Positions 52,232 through 64,000 are shown, counted from the stretch's first letter. The stretch: DNA of 64,000 nucleotides from Scenedesmus sp. ARA3 (GCA_004335835.1 RWJK01001238.1:1-64000); one strand, 5' to 3'. Notes: a model not told the origin generated them from the sequence alone. Translations and numbers: made by a program.

Positions 52232-55200
52232 TCAAAAGAAATGCAGCTTACGCAGCAGGTGGCGCCCACCGGAGCACACCACCCGGTAGCTGTACGATCC
52301 GCCGCATGCACCGTCACCGTCGCCACTCCTGCAGCCGTTTGGAAGCGTAGTGCCCGCCCTACAGCCGGAGAGTGACACGCGCTTCGGCGACTGCGAGGCA
52401 GGGCTGTTAGATGTCGCCCAGAGGTTTTTGCACTGGCCGTCATGAATAATGACGTCAATGACGGCCCCGCACGCCACTTTATTTAACGTCACCTCGTCGC
52501 CCAGCCGCACGTTGGTGATCTTCTGGCAGTTGACGGCGCTGCTGCTGGGAGAGCTGCAGGTGGCGATGGTGAGCCAGCTGAGGCCCTGCGTGCAGTCGCA
52601 CTTCAAAAAGGCGTTATTTTTGAAAGTAACAGTTACGGTCGACCCGGAGCTGCTGGAGATGCTGAAGCCTTGGGGCAGCAGCGCATTGATGGTGGCTGGG
52701 GCGGGGCACTGCCTGGGAGTGCAGCTGGGAGTTGGGGTGGGGCCAGGCTGGGGTGACACAGCAGGAGTGGGGGACCCCTGAATGCAGCAGGCGTACTTGT
52801 TATCTGGGCTTGCCATCTCACTGCCTGGCTTGGGTATCCAGGTGCTTGGGCACGTGTAGGTTTGGTTGCCGCTGGTGTCGACGTCTGTGTCGGTGCAAGT
52901 AGGCAGGCAGCAGTCCTGGTGGCAGGCGCGCTTGGTGCGGCCTCCAGGGTTGGGCAGGGTGCCGGCAGGACACACCCAGCCAGCACATGTCGGCGGGCCA
53001 GGTGCAGGGCTGGGAGGGAGTGGGCTGGGAATGGGGATCTGGCCAATGCAGCAGTTGCTCTCGCTTGGGGGCTTTGTGCTGCTACCCAGGGCAATGCTGT
53101 TGCCTGGTTTGCAAGGATATTGGGAGGGGCCTGGGGCGGCCAGGTTCCAATTGGCACAAGTTGGTGAGCAGCAGCTAGCTGCAGTGACGGTAGTGCTGTT
53201 GGCGTTGGCGCTGGTGGTTAGGGCGCCGCTGGGGCAGGTGAACGGTGTCGGGGTGGGGCTTGCTGGGTTGGTGTTGGCACAAGTGGGTGAGCAGCAGCTG
53301 GCTGCGGTGACAGTGGTGCTGCCGGTATTTGCCATGTTGGGGACTGAGCCAGCCGGGCAGGTGAATGCGGCCCCAGGGCTGGCAAGGTTGGTGTTGGCGC
53401 ATGTGGGTGAGCAGCAGCTCGCTGCAGTGACGGTGGTGCTGTTGGTATTTGCCATGTTGGGGACTGAGCCAGCAGGGCAGGTGAGTGCGGCAGCAGGGCT
53501 GGCAAGGTTGGTGTTGGTGCATGTGGGTGAGCAGCAGCTCGCTGCAGTGACGGTGGTGCTGCCGTTATTTGCCATGTTGGGGACTGAGCCGGCTGGGCAG
53601 GTGAAAGCAGCACCAGGGCTGGCAAGGTTGGAATTGGCGCAGGTGGGAGAGCAGCAGCTGGCTGCGGTAACGGTGGTGCTCCTGACATTGGCTTGGTTGG
53701 GTGCGGAACCAGCAGGACAGGCGAAGGCGGATGGGCCTGGAGTCGCCAGGTTGAAGTTTGAGCAGGTGGGGGAGCAGCAGCTTGCTGCAGTGACGGTGGT
53801 GCTGCCAGCATTCGCCAGGTTGGGGACTGAACCCTCAGGGCACTGGTATGTTAGGTTGCCAGGATTGTTTGGGTCTGTGTCAGCGCACGTCGCCCGCGCA
53901 AGGGTGAGGCAGCACACGCTATCCGAGGGGTTCTTGAGGGTGCCGGCATTGAAGTTGTACTGCAGTCCCTTTTCAGGGTCGCAGAAGTACGTCTGAGCTT
54001 TGGCTGCAAACGGATCTGTGTCAGCACAAGTCGGCAGCGGCTGGCAGCACTTGCCACGTGTGGGTGCCACCGTGGTGTTGCGGCGCCAATCGTACTGCTG
54101 GTTGGGCCCACAGTTGAAGGTTTGGTCTCCTGGCGTGTTGGGGTCTGTGTCAAGGCAGGTTTGTACCTGCGCATGCAACGGCAGCAGCAACAGCAGCAGT
54201 GTCAAAAACGTGTCGCCTCACTGTATGGTCACACCGCAAGCAGCTAGATAAGCAACACACAAACAATCACTGCTGTTTGCTGGGCAGGTAGACATGCCAC
54301 AGATCCTGCATCTGGCGAGGGCCCACATGTAATTTCCATTCTCTCTCCACTGCCCCATATCCTGCAACTGCCCTGCTGCAGCTGCCCTGTTCCACCTAGC
54401 TAACCAGCCGCCACTCACCAGGCAGCACTTTGCATCGCTGGGGTCCAGGTCTGTCGCATTGACCCTGAACACCAAACCCCGCGAGGCGTCGCACTCGTAC
54501 GGCTGGCAGCCCGGCACATCAGGCAGTGTGTCATTGCAGCTGGGCTCAAACTTGCAGCACTGCTCTGCAGAGGGTGGAGAGAAGCTGCTCTTGCTGCTGT
54601 CAGGGAAAGACCCTGCTGGGCAAGCCTGGGGATCCAGTGCAGCCGTGGTTGGGTCGGTGTCTGCACATGTCCTGCGCAGGCAGCACCTGCGGGCGCAGCG
54701 GCACGGCAGCAGCAAGCGGAGCACATATGAGGGTGTCTTGGTTTTGTGATAAAGTGAGAAGTCTGTGAGGCGCTGGTGCAGCACATGCGCCTGCCTACAC
54801 AAGAGCAGCAGATATGCAGTTACAGAGGCAGCCACACAATCAAGCATACTCACGTGGTGTTGGAAGGTGAGGTCGTGCCGTCGCTCCCCGGCTTTGGCAC
54901 CCAGCCCTCTGCTGCAGCACAGTTGAAAGGCTGCTTGCCTCTCTTGACCACGTCAGTGTCACCACACGTTGCCAGCGGATTGCAGCACAGGCTGCGGGTT
55001 GGTGGGCCGTTATTGTCCTGCGTGGGGTCATATTCGAATGCGGCGCCACACCCAAAGCGCTGCCTCCTTGGGGCGAGAGGGTCCCGGTCAGCACAGGTGC
55101 GCCTCTGCAGTTGTTATCAGCAGCAGCAGCAGCAGGCTCAGCTACATTCAGCTGCTGCGAGCAAAAGGGTGTTGCATGAGGGCGCCTGAACAGCTGCATT

Positions 55201-58200
55201 GTGCTCATGTGTGGCGGGGTGCCACCTGGCTGCGTGTACTCAGCTGCCTGCCGTGCAAGGGTCGACAACAGAAAGTTCACTGAAAGCAGTTGCTGCAGCA
55301 GTGCAAATTGCACAGTGCCCAGCAGAAGCCGAAGCAGCAGCATAAGGGCAGCTGGCCTCTGCCACACGCCACTCACCAAGCAGCACACTTCGTTGGAGGG
55401 GTTTGGCAGGTAGGTTGCATTCTGGTTAACAATGTAGCCCAGGGTGAGATCACAAATGAATGGCTGGCAGCCCTCTTTGTCAGGGTTGACGTCAATGCAG
55501 CTGATGCGCGGCATGCAGCAGATGCTGGCATTGGGAGGGCTGACATCCGACATGTTGACGTTTAGGATGTAGCTGGCAGGGCAGGCTTGAGGCACTGGTG
55601 TGGGTGAGGTGGGGTCTGTGTTGTTGCAGGTCCTGTTGAGACAGCAGTTGGCTTCTGAAGGGAAGCCAGGCAATGGCGAGGGGTTGGGGACGGCGTATGA
55701 TGGGCAGGTGTATGGCTGATCTCCGGACTCTGTGGTGTTGGCGTCCTTGCACGTTGGCACCGCAGGGGCTTTCGCCTGCAGAGAAAACACACAAGCAGGA
55801 TGATTACTGAGCTGGTAAGCTTCCCAATCAGTTGCCTAGAAGTGCAGATGTCTTTGAAACGGAGAAGCCCGTGAACGCTGCAGTTAGTGCCTTGCTGTTG
55901 ATGCCTAGCTGATAGTCTGCTGATCAGTTTTGAACTGCCCTTTCCAGTTTCAGCTGGCTGCAATGCATCACGGAGTCAATTGAAGTATCATGAGCTGCCA
56001 CTCACCACGCAGCACCTGCCCTTTTCAGCAGGTGTGAATGTGTCCGAGCCAAGCACGCGATCAAAGCCTGGTCCACAGTCAATGGGCTGGGTGCCGTTCA
56101 CATCAGGCCTGGTGTCACCACAAGTGCCAGCGCAGCAGGTGGCGTCACTGGGTGATGTGCTGCTGCCGCTGCTGCTGGCGTAGACCAGGGGAGGGGTGCA
56201 CTGGAAGGTGGCGTTGCTGGTAGCACTGGGCTTGGCGCATGTTGGCACATACTGCAGTGGCAGCAGGGAGCAGAGGCACAGGTAAGACACTGCGCTCAGA
56301 AGAGGAAGTTTACGCATGTTCTAAGCAGGGCATTGCACACAGACAAGCGCTGTGCATAATTGAGAGCAGATGCCAGCCGCAGGTGCATGCTAGAGCGGAT
56401 GTTTTGCTTCCGCGCAGTGACAGCAGTGCTGGGTGCGTGCTAGCACGCGGCCGCCGCCCCTCACCCTGCAGCACGCCTCAGGTGACGGCGGCGAGACAGA
56501 GGTCTTGTTGCTGTCCAGCACAAAGCCGGGGGCGCAGGTCTGCGGCACTGCTGGCGATGCGGGTGGGTTGGTGTTGCCGCATGTCTTGTTGAGGCAGCAG
56601 TTGGCGTCTGACGGGAACCCAGGCAGTGGCGAGGGGTTGGGGACCGCAAAGGATGGGCAGGTGTATGGCTGGTTGCCGCCCTGGGTGGTGTTGGCGTCAC
56701 TGCATGTGGCAAGCAGGGCCTGCAGGAGAGGCACACACACAGAGAGTGAGTGGCGTCAGTGTTAAACAGTCAGAAACGGTCAGCTATCACGCAGCTACCT
56801 GTAAAGCTCTCTTCAAATGCTGCATGTCCGTCAACAAACAACATCAACTGAATGGCGCATGCCGCCGAGACATTACTGTGCATCCTGCACCTGCCACTCA
56901 CCACGCAACACCTGCTCTGGTTAGCAGGCGTGAACGTGTCGGAGCCGTTGACACGGACAAAGCCTGGTCCACAGTCAATGGGCTGGGTGCCGTTCACATC
57001 AGGCCTGGTGTCACCACAAGTGCCAGCGCAGCAGGTGGCGTCACTGGGTGATGTGCTGCTGCCGCTGCTGCTGGCGTAGACCAGGGGAGGGGTGCACTGG
57101 AAGGTGGCGTTGCTGGTAGCACTGGGCTTGGCGCATGTTGGCACATACTGCAGTGGCAGCACGTGCAGCAGGGAACATGTGAGGCCTTTGACGAAGACCT
57201 TTTACTGCTGCACAGCAAGACCTGTTACAGGCAGGTCTCGCATACAAATGCAACTCTGCTGCTGTGAGCTGTTGTAGGCTACAGCTGGCAAGTGATTTGC
57301 CATCTGACATGGCTGGTAGGCTCATTGCTCGGCAATCAAAGGAGCCAGGCTTTCTCAGCTTCACATGAGTTTATGAGCCCAAGCAGGCCCGGCCCAAGCT
57401 GCTTTTGCTCACCTTGCAGCAGGCTCCAAGGTCTGTGCTGTTGGCCTTATCAGAGTCATACACAAAGCCTTGGCTGCAGCTGTTGAAGGGACCGCTCCCG
57501 GGGGCAGGCAGCCCGCATGTTGGCACAAACTGAAGCAGCAGCAACAGCAGCAGCAGCAGCAGCAGCAGCAACACTTTCAGCAATGGCCTGTGCTGGGTGA
57601 AACACAACCAGCAGAAGCTGCCATGCTTCTAGATCTGCTTGCACTGTGCAGCACTGCCATCCCGTGGTTGCGGCCGGCGTACTTCATGCACTTGCATGGC
57701 ATAGCCGCAATGCAACGCCATCCCGCGCTAGCTGCGCAGCTGTTTGAAGGCCATGTGCCGCCTTTTTAGCTTCATCCCTTCACAGCAAGGCTGCTCCGCA
57801 CCTCGCAGCAGGGCAGCAGCAACCGCATTTGGCTGCTCATCAGCTTCAGCACATTGTGCCTTATCAGCTGTAGCCCCACCACCACATTACAGGACGGACC
57901 TGCCTCAGGCATAGAACCACCCAAGGACTGCTGCCAGCTGGATTTGCATGCATAGCATGGCACAGCATAGCTGCGATGCACCGCCATCCCTCTATAGCTG
58001 CGCAGCTGTTTCACCAACATGTGCCAGCTTTTTGAGCTTCATCCCTTCACAGCAAGGCTGCTCCGCACCTCGCAGCAGTTGGCATTGTTGGCAGCCAGGG
58101 CCTGCGAGCCTAGCTTGGTCTTGTAGCCAGGGCCAACGTTGGACGTGCAGTTGTATGCGTCCTTCTCGGGCGTGAGTGGCAGCGTGTCCTCGCAGGTGAT

Positions 58201-61200
58201 TGGCTGCATTGGTGCAGCAGTACAGCAGAGTGCGAGTCAGCCAATCAGGCAGGCATCGGAAGTATGTTCATGCGAAGGCCAGCGTGTATGTGCAGGCGAC
58301 CGGCTGCATTGATGGAGCCCGGAACATTACAGCAGACTGCGAGTTGGTCAGTCGACTAGGCAGACATCAAAAGTGTGTTCATGCGAGGGGCAGCGTGTCC
58401 TTGCAGGTGACCGGCTGCGGTGATGCAGGCCGCGGCAGTACAGCGGACTGCCAGTCAGCCAATTAGGCAGGCATCAAGTAACATAAATGCCATGGATGCT
58501 AGCAGGACTTGAAGCTTGTAGAATTCTTGCTGCCACTGCTCATAACCACACCCAAGAAGCAAAGCATGCGGTGCAAGAGGTGCCTGGCATGTGTTGGCGG
58601 CTGCGCCTTAGCGGTTCGTTGTGACGCACAACTCACCAGGCAGCAGGACTGAGCTGTCACGGTGGTGTTTTCAACAGAGGCTGGGTTGTAGACCCATGAC
58701 AACGGGCCTGGCGCGGCTGCGCAGTTGAAGGGCTGTTCTCCTGCTACTGTAAGGTTGACATCCTTACACTTGGGCTGCAGTGCACATGACCGCAAGCAAG
58801 CAGGCAGGCATGCAAGATGTGTCAGTTGTACACAGGGCCACTGCAGGAGGCCACATAGTAGTTGCGCCTGGCAGACACTGCTACAACAAGACAGTTACAG
58901 CACCAGTTGTGTCTGCTGCATAACAGCACACACACGTTCGACCTACATGTATTTCGAAGGCACTGCTGACCATGCGCAGCCCACGCACAGCTGCAGCAGC
59001 AGCCGCCATGTGTCAGCCACGCACACATACCAAGATGCAGCTGTATCTCATGCCACTCCACAGCATGCCATCTGCGTTGACGTTTGTTGCACCCGCATCT
59101 GAGCACCCGGTGTCGGCAAACGCCTGCGACAGCTCGATGCGGCTAAAGCCAGCTCCCGGCAGGGCAGCCACTGAAAGCGTCTTGATGCCCTTCCCTATCT
59201 CACAGTTGCTGCAGGGGCCTGCACACGATCAAGGCGGTTGCAAGTTGTGGCATGGCTTCAGCAATAATTGACAAGGAGAGCAGTGGCCGTCGCTGATGCT
59301 CAATGAGCACTTCTGGGTGCAGTGCGTACGTGTGCGTATCTGTTCGCACATAGATGTGCAGGTATGTAGGATGTATGTCTTGTAGTGAAACTGCAAAAAA
59401 CATGAGAGTCGTGTGGCTGATGACTGGGTTATTGAATATATGATCCCCGGCTGTGTGTGGCATTTGATGAAGCTGGAGCATAGTGCCAGTTCAGGCTGCG
59501 GCAAGACAGAAGAACTTCCAGCACTGCAGGCCGCAGACATGATGCAGAGTAACTGCCAAAAGTAGCGCCTGCAACGCAGCCGTGTGGTATGCTCACCGTA
59601 TGTTGTGATGATGGTGCCGTTGCCAACATCAGCCTGCAAGACACGCAGCCAGCACACCCCTCGTTGCAACACACGGCATGGCCACATTTTTCATTCCCAG
59701 CGCTGATGACAACAGCAGTACCAACAGCTGGAGACGGGCCATTGAGCATGGCTGCGAGCAGCAACTTGAAGCAGCTGCTGCAATTGACATGTGTGTCGGG
59801 CACAGTGACGTCAGGGATGAGGCTTGGGTATCGCCTCCCAGGAAGGCCCCTCTCCAACATGTCAGTTTCAAGCTGATGTAACGCTGCTCAAGCAACAGGC
59901 TGCGACGTGTTATGCCACACATTGATACGCAACCATCATTTTCACCTGGAAGGGCCCGTTCCTGGTCCAGTTGTGCACAGCCTCCACTCGAGGGAGTGCG
60001 TTCCTAGCATAGGCTCCAGCCAGCCGTGCGCCCGCAGTGCCAACGTCAATGGCTGTGAACTCCACATACGTCAGGAAGGCGTCTGCAGCAGTGACCTGGT
60101 AGATGATGGGGTTGAAGGGGCTGACAATACCCCGCGATCCTCCGCCAGATGACGTGATCGGCGCAAAGGAAAAGGTGCCGCATGTGGTGCTTTCAGCACT
60201 GCCGCAGCACTGGTCTGAATTGATTGCAGCTTCTGCATCCAGGGGGTCTTCGCAAACGGCTTGGCTGCCGGTGCGGCGCGCGCAGGAGAAGCCGGCCTGG
60301 TTGGTGAAAGGAGGGTTCCAGGGAACGTCTGCAGGCAGGTGGGAGGGTAGCGGCGCGCATGGCAGAGGCGGCAGCAGCCGGGTAAGTCCATCGTTGCTGA
60401 ACACTACAGTGCTGTAGTGCAGGTGGCAGCACATAAATCATTTGACTGCTTCGTGAGACGAAATTTGAAGAAGATGGAAAAAATGGACAGCACATTTCCT
60501 GCGAGGCGCTGTCTGTCATAAGACAGCCATCTGCTGCATCACACCTGTGGGGTAGCCCCCTGGAGGCGCCGCTGGCATGTCCAGCTGGCGCACGGCGCCA
60601 TCGCACACCAGGGCACTAGCGGCGGCCTGCATCAGGCTGCGGCTTGCCCTCCTTGCTGCTGGTGCAGCAGGCTTCTGGGCTCTGCCCAGCATGCTGGCGG
60701 TAAGAGCAGGCCGGGAGAACATCTCGCGCAGCTTGCGGCCACTTCCTGTGACAGCAGCAGCAGCAAGGTCGGAGACGCGCCAGCAGCGGCCAGGGGAGTT
60801 GTGCGAGATGGTTTTGGTGAGAGCAGCAGCACTGGTTCATCAAACTCTGTATGCATACTCTGTATATATTCATAGCATACATATGCGTAATTGACATGTT
60901 GTGCATGTGCAAGACAGCAGTAGCAGCGTGCGCCATGCTGCTGTATCTTGCATGATGTTTTGCAACATTCAAGGCATGTAACGTCATCCCGGCAAGACCT
61001 TGCTGATTAAACGTATGTCATTCGAACTCACCAGCAGCTGTGCTTGTCGTTTTAGCCGTCCAACTGGCTGGAGGGGCGATGCACTGCGTGCTTTTGCAGC
61101 CAGCACACTGCGGACAACCGCTACAGCTGCGTGCTGCGCACACACAGTAGTTATCGCCTTGCACAGGACATACGGGTCGGTCGCTGCTGCCACTGCTGTT

Positions 61201-61311
61201 AGTAGGAATGACAGTTGTGTTTTGGGCGTCTGTCGACGGTGCTGACAATGCCAGCAGACCCGCCAGCAGCACCACGCTGCGGATACCAGCAGCGGAGGCT
61301 TTTGGGGCCAT
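52232..61311 (-). CDS. Secreted cysteine-rich repeat protein, probable cell-wall or extracellular matrix component
   Basis: Fifteen minus-strand exons give 1692 residues: 61311-61032, 60745-60545, 60328-59946, 59633-59597, 59218-59031, 58774-58637, 58203-58069, 57529-57413, 57147-56902, 56719-56465, 56251-56006, 55775-55377, 55104-54854, 54686-54419, 54166-52232. All phases match. The start has a clear signal peptide (IRSVVLLAGLLALSAPSTDA, cleavage near residue 29). A Cys-rich linker and an unrecognised ~220-residue domain (NPIIYQVTAADAFLTYVEFT) come next, then roughly two dozen modules of the type T-C-x-D-T(D/N)P...C(P)xG...CC, most exons ending in CC. The last exon adds six 40-residue repeats (TTVTAASCCSPTC), a proline-rich linker and a C-terminal Cys-rich domain. 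Many N-x-S/T sites occur. There is no transmembrane segment or GPI signal. The paired cysteines suggest a disulfide-stabilised extracellular rod; binding partners are unknown. Pherophorin-like function is possible but not shown. Confidence 0.82.
53160..53830 (-). repeat. 120-bp coding tandem repeat (40-residue Cys-rich modules)
   Basis: Six units with exact 120-bp period are recognised by GAGCAGCAGCTNGCTGC on the plus strand at about 53166, 53286, 53406, 53526, 53646 and 53766. Each encodes C-x-N-x-N-LASP...FTCPAGSVPN...STTVTAASCCSP. Middle units are the most alike. Confidence 0.95.
56006..57147 (-). repeat. Duplicated two-exon block in the Cys-rich gene
   Basis: Exon 57147-56902 and exon 56251-56006 are nearly identical at DNA level over about 200 bp. 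The following exons 56719-56465 and 55775-55377 are related in their first 80 residues. Thus a block of two exons with introns, about 0.9 kb, was duplicated; the second members have diverged more. Confidence 0.9.
57690..58085 (-). repeat. Donor-side echo of Cys-rich exon 58203-58069
   Basis: About 100 bp of exon end plus intron (plus strand CTTCATCCCTTCACAGCAAG and CTCCGCACCTCGCAGCAG, with the upstream GCGCAGCTGTTT stretch) at 57950-58080 is repeated at 57695-57812, 266 bp further into the intron. Confidence 0.9.
58196..58470 (-). repeat. Acceptor-side echoes of Cys-rich exon 58203-58069
   Basis: Two further copies of the acceptor and exon start (minus strand CCGGTCACCTGCAAGGACAC type) with intron lie at about 58260-58320 and 58385-58460, spaced roughly 100-120 bp. 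Together with the donor-side echo this exon is bracketed by copies of both its edges. Confidence 0.83.
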
Positions 61312-63694
61312 GTTTCAACCTGCAGCACACGTTGGTGTTCAGTTGACGCGCTGTGGTGCTGCTCATGCCAGAATCAGCGACACAGCACCGCGAGATCCAG
61401 CTGATCCCAGCCGGATTACCACCAGCACCACCACATATACTTGATTTGAACGCAACTGCCGCTTGGATAAATAAACGCGCACTGATCGTAAAGCGCTTGC
61501 TACGGTGACGGAAGCGGGTGCACTGCCACCTACCTGCCGTGAGGGCAGGGCAAGCTGAAAAGACGCAACCGGACCAGTTAGATTTGATTTTGCACTTGAG
61601 ACTCCTGTTGAACCTTGAACTTTCGAATACACCTCCGTCAACGCTCCAGAGGAGCCTTGGTAATCACCTCTCGTGCTTCAGAAACTAAGCTGGTACCTTG
61701 ACTTGTTGAAACTATACTAGTCAGGCATGTATTTTCAATTGATGTATGATACGGGCTCTCGGGTCGCACATGAGGCGAGCAGCAGCCGCATTACGGGCGA
61801 GATCGTACGGGCAGTCAACCAACCACAGAAGCAGCAGGAAAGGCGACGAACAACCCTTTAAAATATGTATTAGCTACGTTTGTCATTGAAAAACAACTAT
61901 TAGTTCTGGACGGCTTTCTGTGCATGATCTCAACCTACGAGCCCTTGAGGGTCGCCTGTGCAGGTTACACTTTACGATCACCATGCACATCGCGTTCTCC
62001 ATCGACGACAGGTCTATTGTCAACTTTTGAATCAAGCACGTAAGCTCAGCTGCTACCACGCCATGAACTGATGCAGGTTGTCTCACCCTGCTGTTGAGAG
62101 TGCTGCTCAGCCATGTACTGCTGGATCGACCCAGCAACGACAGTAAATGTAACCGTGTTACCACACGGATATTCAACATTTCTGCTTCCAGCAGCAAACG
62201 GGCCGCAACATCCAAGGGTCGGCCATGTTGCAGTGCATGTTACATGCCAGCCCCTCAAAAGCACGTTGTGGCATCACCCGCCAGGAATAACCTTGCTGCT
62301 AGCAGGGCATCGCAGCATGCTCCCACAAACATACGACAGTGTGCCAAGCATCAACAGCAATCCGTCAATGTGCAGGTACAGCACTTCAGCTGCTGGCACG
62401 GTTGAGTTTGCGAGAGCTCAGCTATACAGCACTTCAGCTGCTGGCACGGTTGACAGGCTGTCACAATTATACAAGCTGCATGCGTTTCAAGCCGGTGCAA
62501 TTTCTTCCACACTGCTGCAAGGGCTGTTACAACTTGCGTTACACAAAGCATAACTTTCAAATTGAACACGGCGTGTCGTCCGACTGCTTTTCAGCCAACA
62601 GAACTTGCATGAACATGCAGGCACCACACGCAACCAACGCATTGTTGATACAGTCTGAACAATATCTCAGATGAGTCATCAGCAATAGATCTGGCATGCG
62701 GCTACAGAAGGGCCACTCGCTGCACCCATTCACCCCATCTGCACAATTAACAACACATACGCAGCACAAGCTCAACCACGAATCAACAACCAACCACCAA
62801 CGACACCATTGTCTGCATGTGGCAACGACAGCACCATCACCACAACAACAAAAAAACGTCCTTGAAGGTGGCCACAGCACCCCCAAGCACTCACAACGTG
62901 GACAGCTGCATGCTTGTGCCACAGCATGAAGCAGTGGGATGTTTGCTAGTCTGCTGACATGCATCCAACTGCAATCTTTGGGTCAGCAACACCATCAGCA
63001 GATCAGGTGACTCCACACCAACGTGGCACACCTGCAGCCATGCACGCACACATGATGGTGATGCACCCAACCCACTCGAGTAACCATACCTGATGCACAT
63101 GCTGCAGAAGGCGTGTCCCACACACCAACACCGCAGCACTGGCGCCACGTCCCATGCACAACACGACGTGCTGGTGCCCTGCCCTCTGCTGCAGGCAACA
63201 CGGCTGCTGCATCTGCCCACACACTCAGCAGCAGCACTGCTGGCAGCTAAAGCTGTACGAGGCAGCTGCAGGCCGCACACCACCTCAGCTGCTGCAGCTC
63301 CCCTCGCGCCAGCTGCAGCCTGTACACACCAAGCCCTGCCCCAAATCCGGCACCAACATAGCGCTGCAATCAAGCCAGCCAGGCGCTCACGCCAAACCTG
63401 CAACTGTTCGAGTGCTGCAACCAAGCACGACAGGCGCTCCAGCTTGCAGCTCATCAGTTGGCTATCTGGTGCGGTGATCTGGTGCTGTTGTGGGCTTGTC
63501 GGTGCAGCGGCCCGGCAGTCCTCAGTCCTGCTCGGCGCTGACAGCTGCGCTAGCAAGCGCCGGCCTCATTGCACTGCACCCTCACGACAGCCACTGCAGC
63601 TGGCCCTGCTGGCACCCGCTCCACCCCTGCACAGCACCGGCTGGAACCCGGCACAAGGCGAGCCCTGTCAAGTTAGACAGTGCCGCAAAACCAA
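61312..63694 (-). other. Region between Cys-rich and CBM25 genes
   Basis: No gene is supported. A 29-bp unit (TACAGCACTTCAGCTGCTGG, then CACGGTTGA) repeats at 62376-62404 and 62424-62452. Part of the stretch upstream of 61311 must be the promoter of the Cys-rich gene; 63425-63694 holds the 3' UTR of the CBM25 gene with a terminal-exon echo. Confidence 0.5.
63425..63522 (-). repeat. Terminal-exon echo of the CBM25-like gene
   Basis: A decayed copy of the last exon's end (63697-63793) lies 272 bp downstream in the 3' UTR. The plus-strand match is best at GGGCTTGTCGGTG and AGCGGCCCGG; the coding frame is broken. Confidence 0.85.
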
Positions 63695-63912
63695 TCAGTA
63701 CACGCGCTCCAGCTTGCCGCTCTTGAGCTTGTAGTTGCCTGGCTCGCTGATCTGGTAGTTCTTGGGCTTGTCGGTGTAGCGGCCCGGGGAGTCCCAATCG
63801 TTCTCCCCGTTGTTCATCACAAACTCCATTGAAGTGCCCTCGATGGTTATGGTCTTGGTGGCGTGGTCCTGCTGGCTGGTTGTCAGCTTCTTGCCCGGCA
63901 CCGCAGTCCAGG
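63695..63912 (-). CDS. CBM25-like starch-binding domain protein, last exon (5' partial)
   Basis: The visible exon ends with a stop at 63695-63697 and starts after an AG acceptor near 63913; the rest lies beyond the window. It encodes about 72 residues: WTAVPGKKL, TKTITIEGTSMEFVMNNGEN, DWDSPGRYTDKPKNYQI, PGNYKLKSGKLERVY. The order W-x-x-VPG-x-K(M/L) ... (E/A)-F-x-x-(N/D)-N/D-G ... W-D ... N-Y ... G-x-Y is the family 25 carbohydrate-binding module, which binds starch granules and is found in bacterial amylases and plant/algal starch enzymes and scaffolds. As the C-terminal end it could belong to a starch synthase, amylase or granule protein; which one cannot be told here. Confidence 0.7.
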
Positions 63913-64000
63913 CTGCGTGATGGTTGCGTTGTTTTGGTATGTGATGTTTTGTTCGGCAACAAGCAGCACGGGGAACAGCACGAGATGGACATAGGCAAGG

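Noticed and set aside
52866..53996. Plus-strand open frame of 376 codons with regular repeats
   Set aside because: It is antisense to the 120-bp coding repeats of the Cys-rich protein; its repeats follow from the 120-bp period being divisible by three.

Overview
This is nuclear DNA of a eukaryote, almost certainly a chlorophyte green alga. The evidence is GT-AG introns about every 150 bp of coding sequence, TGTAA polyadenylation-type signals downstream of several genes, very dense CAG/CTG triplet tracts that encode Gln, Ala, Ser and Leu runs, a chloroplast-type Clp N-domain protein and a CBM25-like starch-binding domain. The triplet load and exon style would fit the Sphaeropleales (Scenedesmus/Tetradesmus-like), but that placement is an inference.

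Layout. 1-5535 (+): 3' nine exons of a DEAH-box spliceosomal helicase (PRP2/DHX16 type), with a tRNA-Arg(TCG) inside its first visible intron. 6809-10173 (+): 1012-residue protein ending in a MYND zinc finger. 11084-23663 (+): RecQ helicase with helicase core, RQC and HRDC regions, 21 exons, 1534 residues. 25509-30527 (+): acidic low-complexity protein of unknown function. 32998-34998, possibly to 35248 (+): AP2-like transcription factor. 35 to 40.8 kb: gene-poor, full of minisatellites. 40867-44075 (-): NAA60-like GNAT N-acetyltransferase with a long Q/A/S-rich tail, divergent from 44488-46890 (+): plastid-type Clp N-domain (ClpT-like) protein. 47971-48955 (+): PH-like plus SHOCT membrane protein. 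49 to 52.2 kb: no gene seen. 52232-61311 (-): secreted Cys-rich repeat protein of 1692 residues in 15 exons. 63695-63912 (-): last exon of a CBM25-like protein that continues beyond the window. All exon chains were assembled by hand from splice sites; every complete one closes in frame, and the phases agree at each junction.

The striking feature is not a gene. Most introns of the helicase, RecQ and 25.5 kb genes contain one to five decayed tandem copies of the adjoining exon edge together with its splice site ('exon echoes'), spaced mostly 95-145 bp (extremes about 85-270). Donor-side echoes follow the real exon, acceptor-side echoes precede it, and stop-codon echoes lie in 3' UTRs. Inside exons the same kind of duplication survives when it is a multiple of three, as in the 120-bp/40-residue Cys-rich repeats. 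One intron of the acetyltransferase begins with a copy of the next exon, as expected from intron birth by duplication of an AGGT-containing segment. The window therefore looks like a record of continuing short-range tandem duplication that lengthens introns, may create them, and builds protein repeats.

The genes do not form a pathway; they are independent nuclear loci for splicing, DNA repair, transcription, protein N-acetylation, plastid proteolysis, cell-wall or extracellular matrix, and starch binding.
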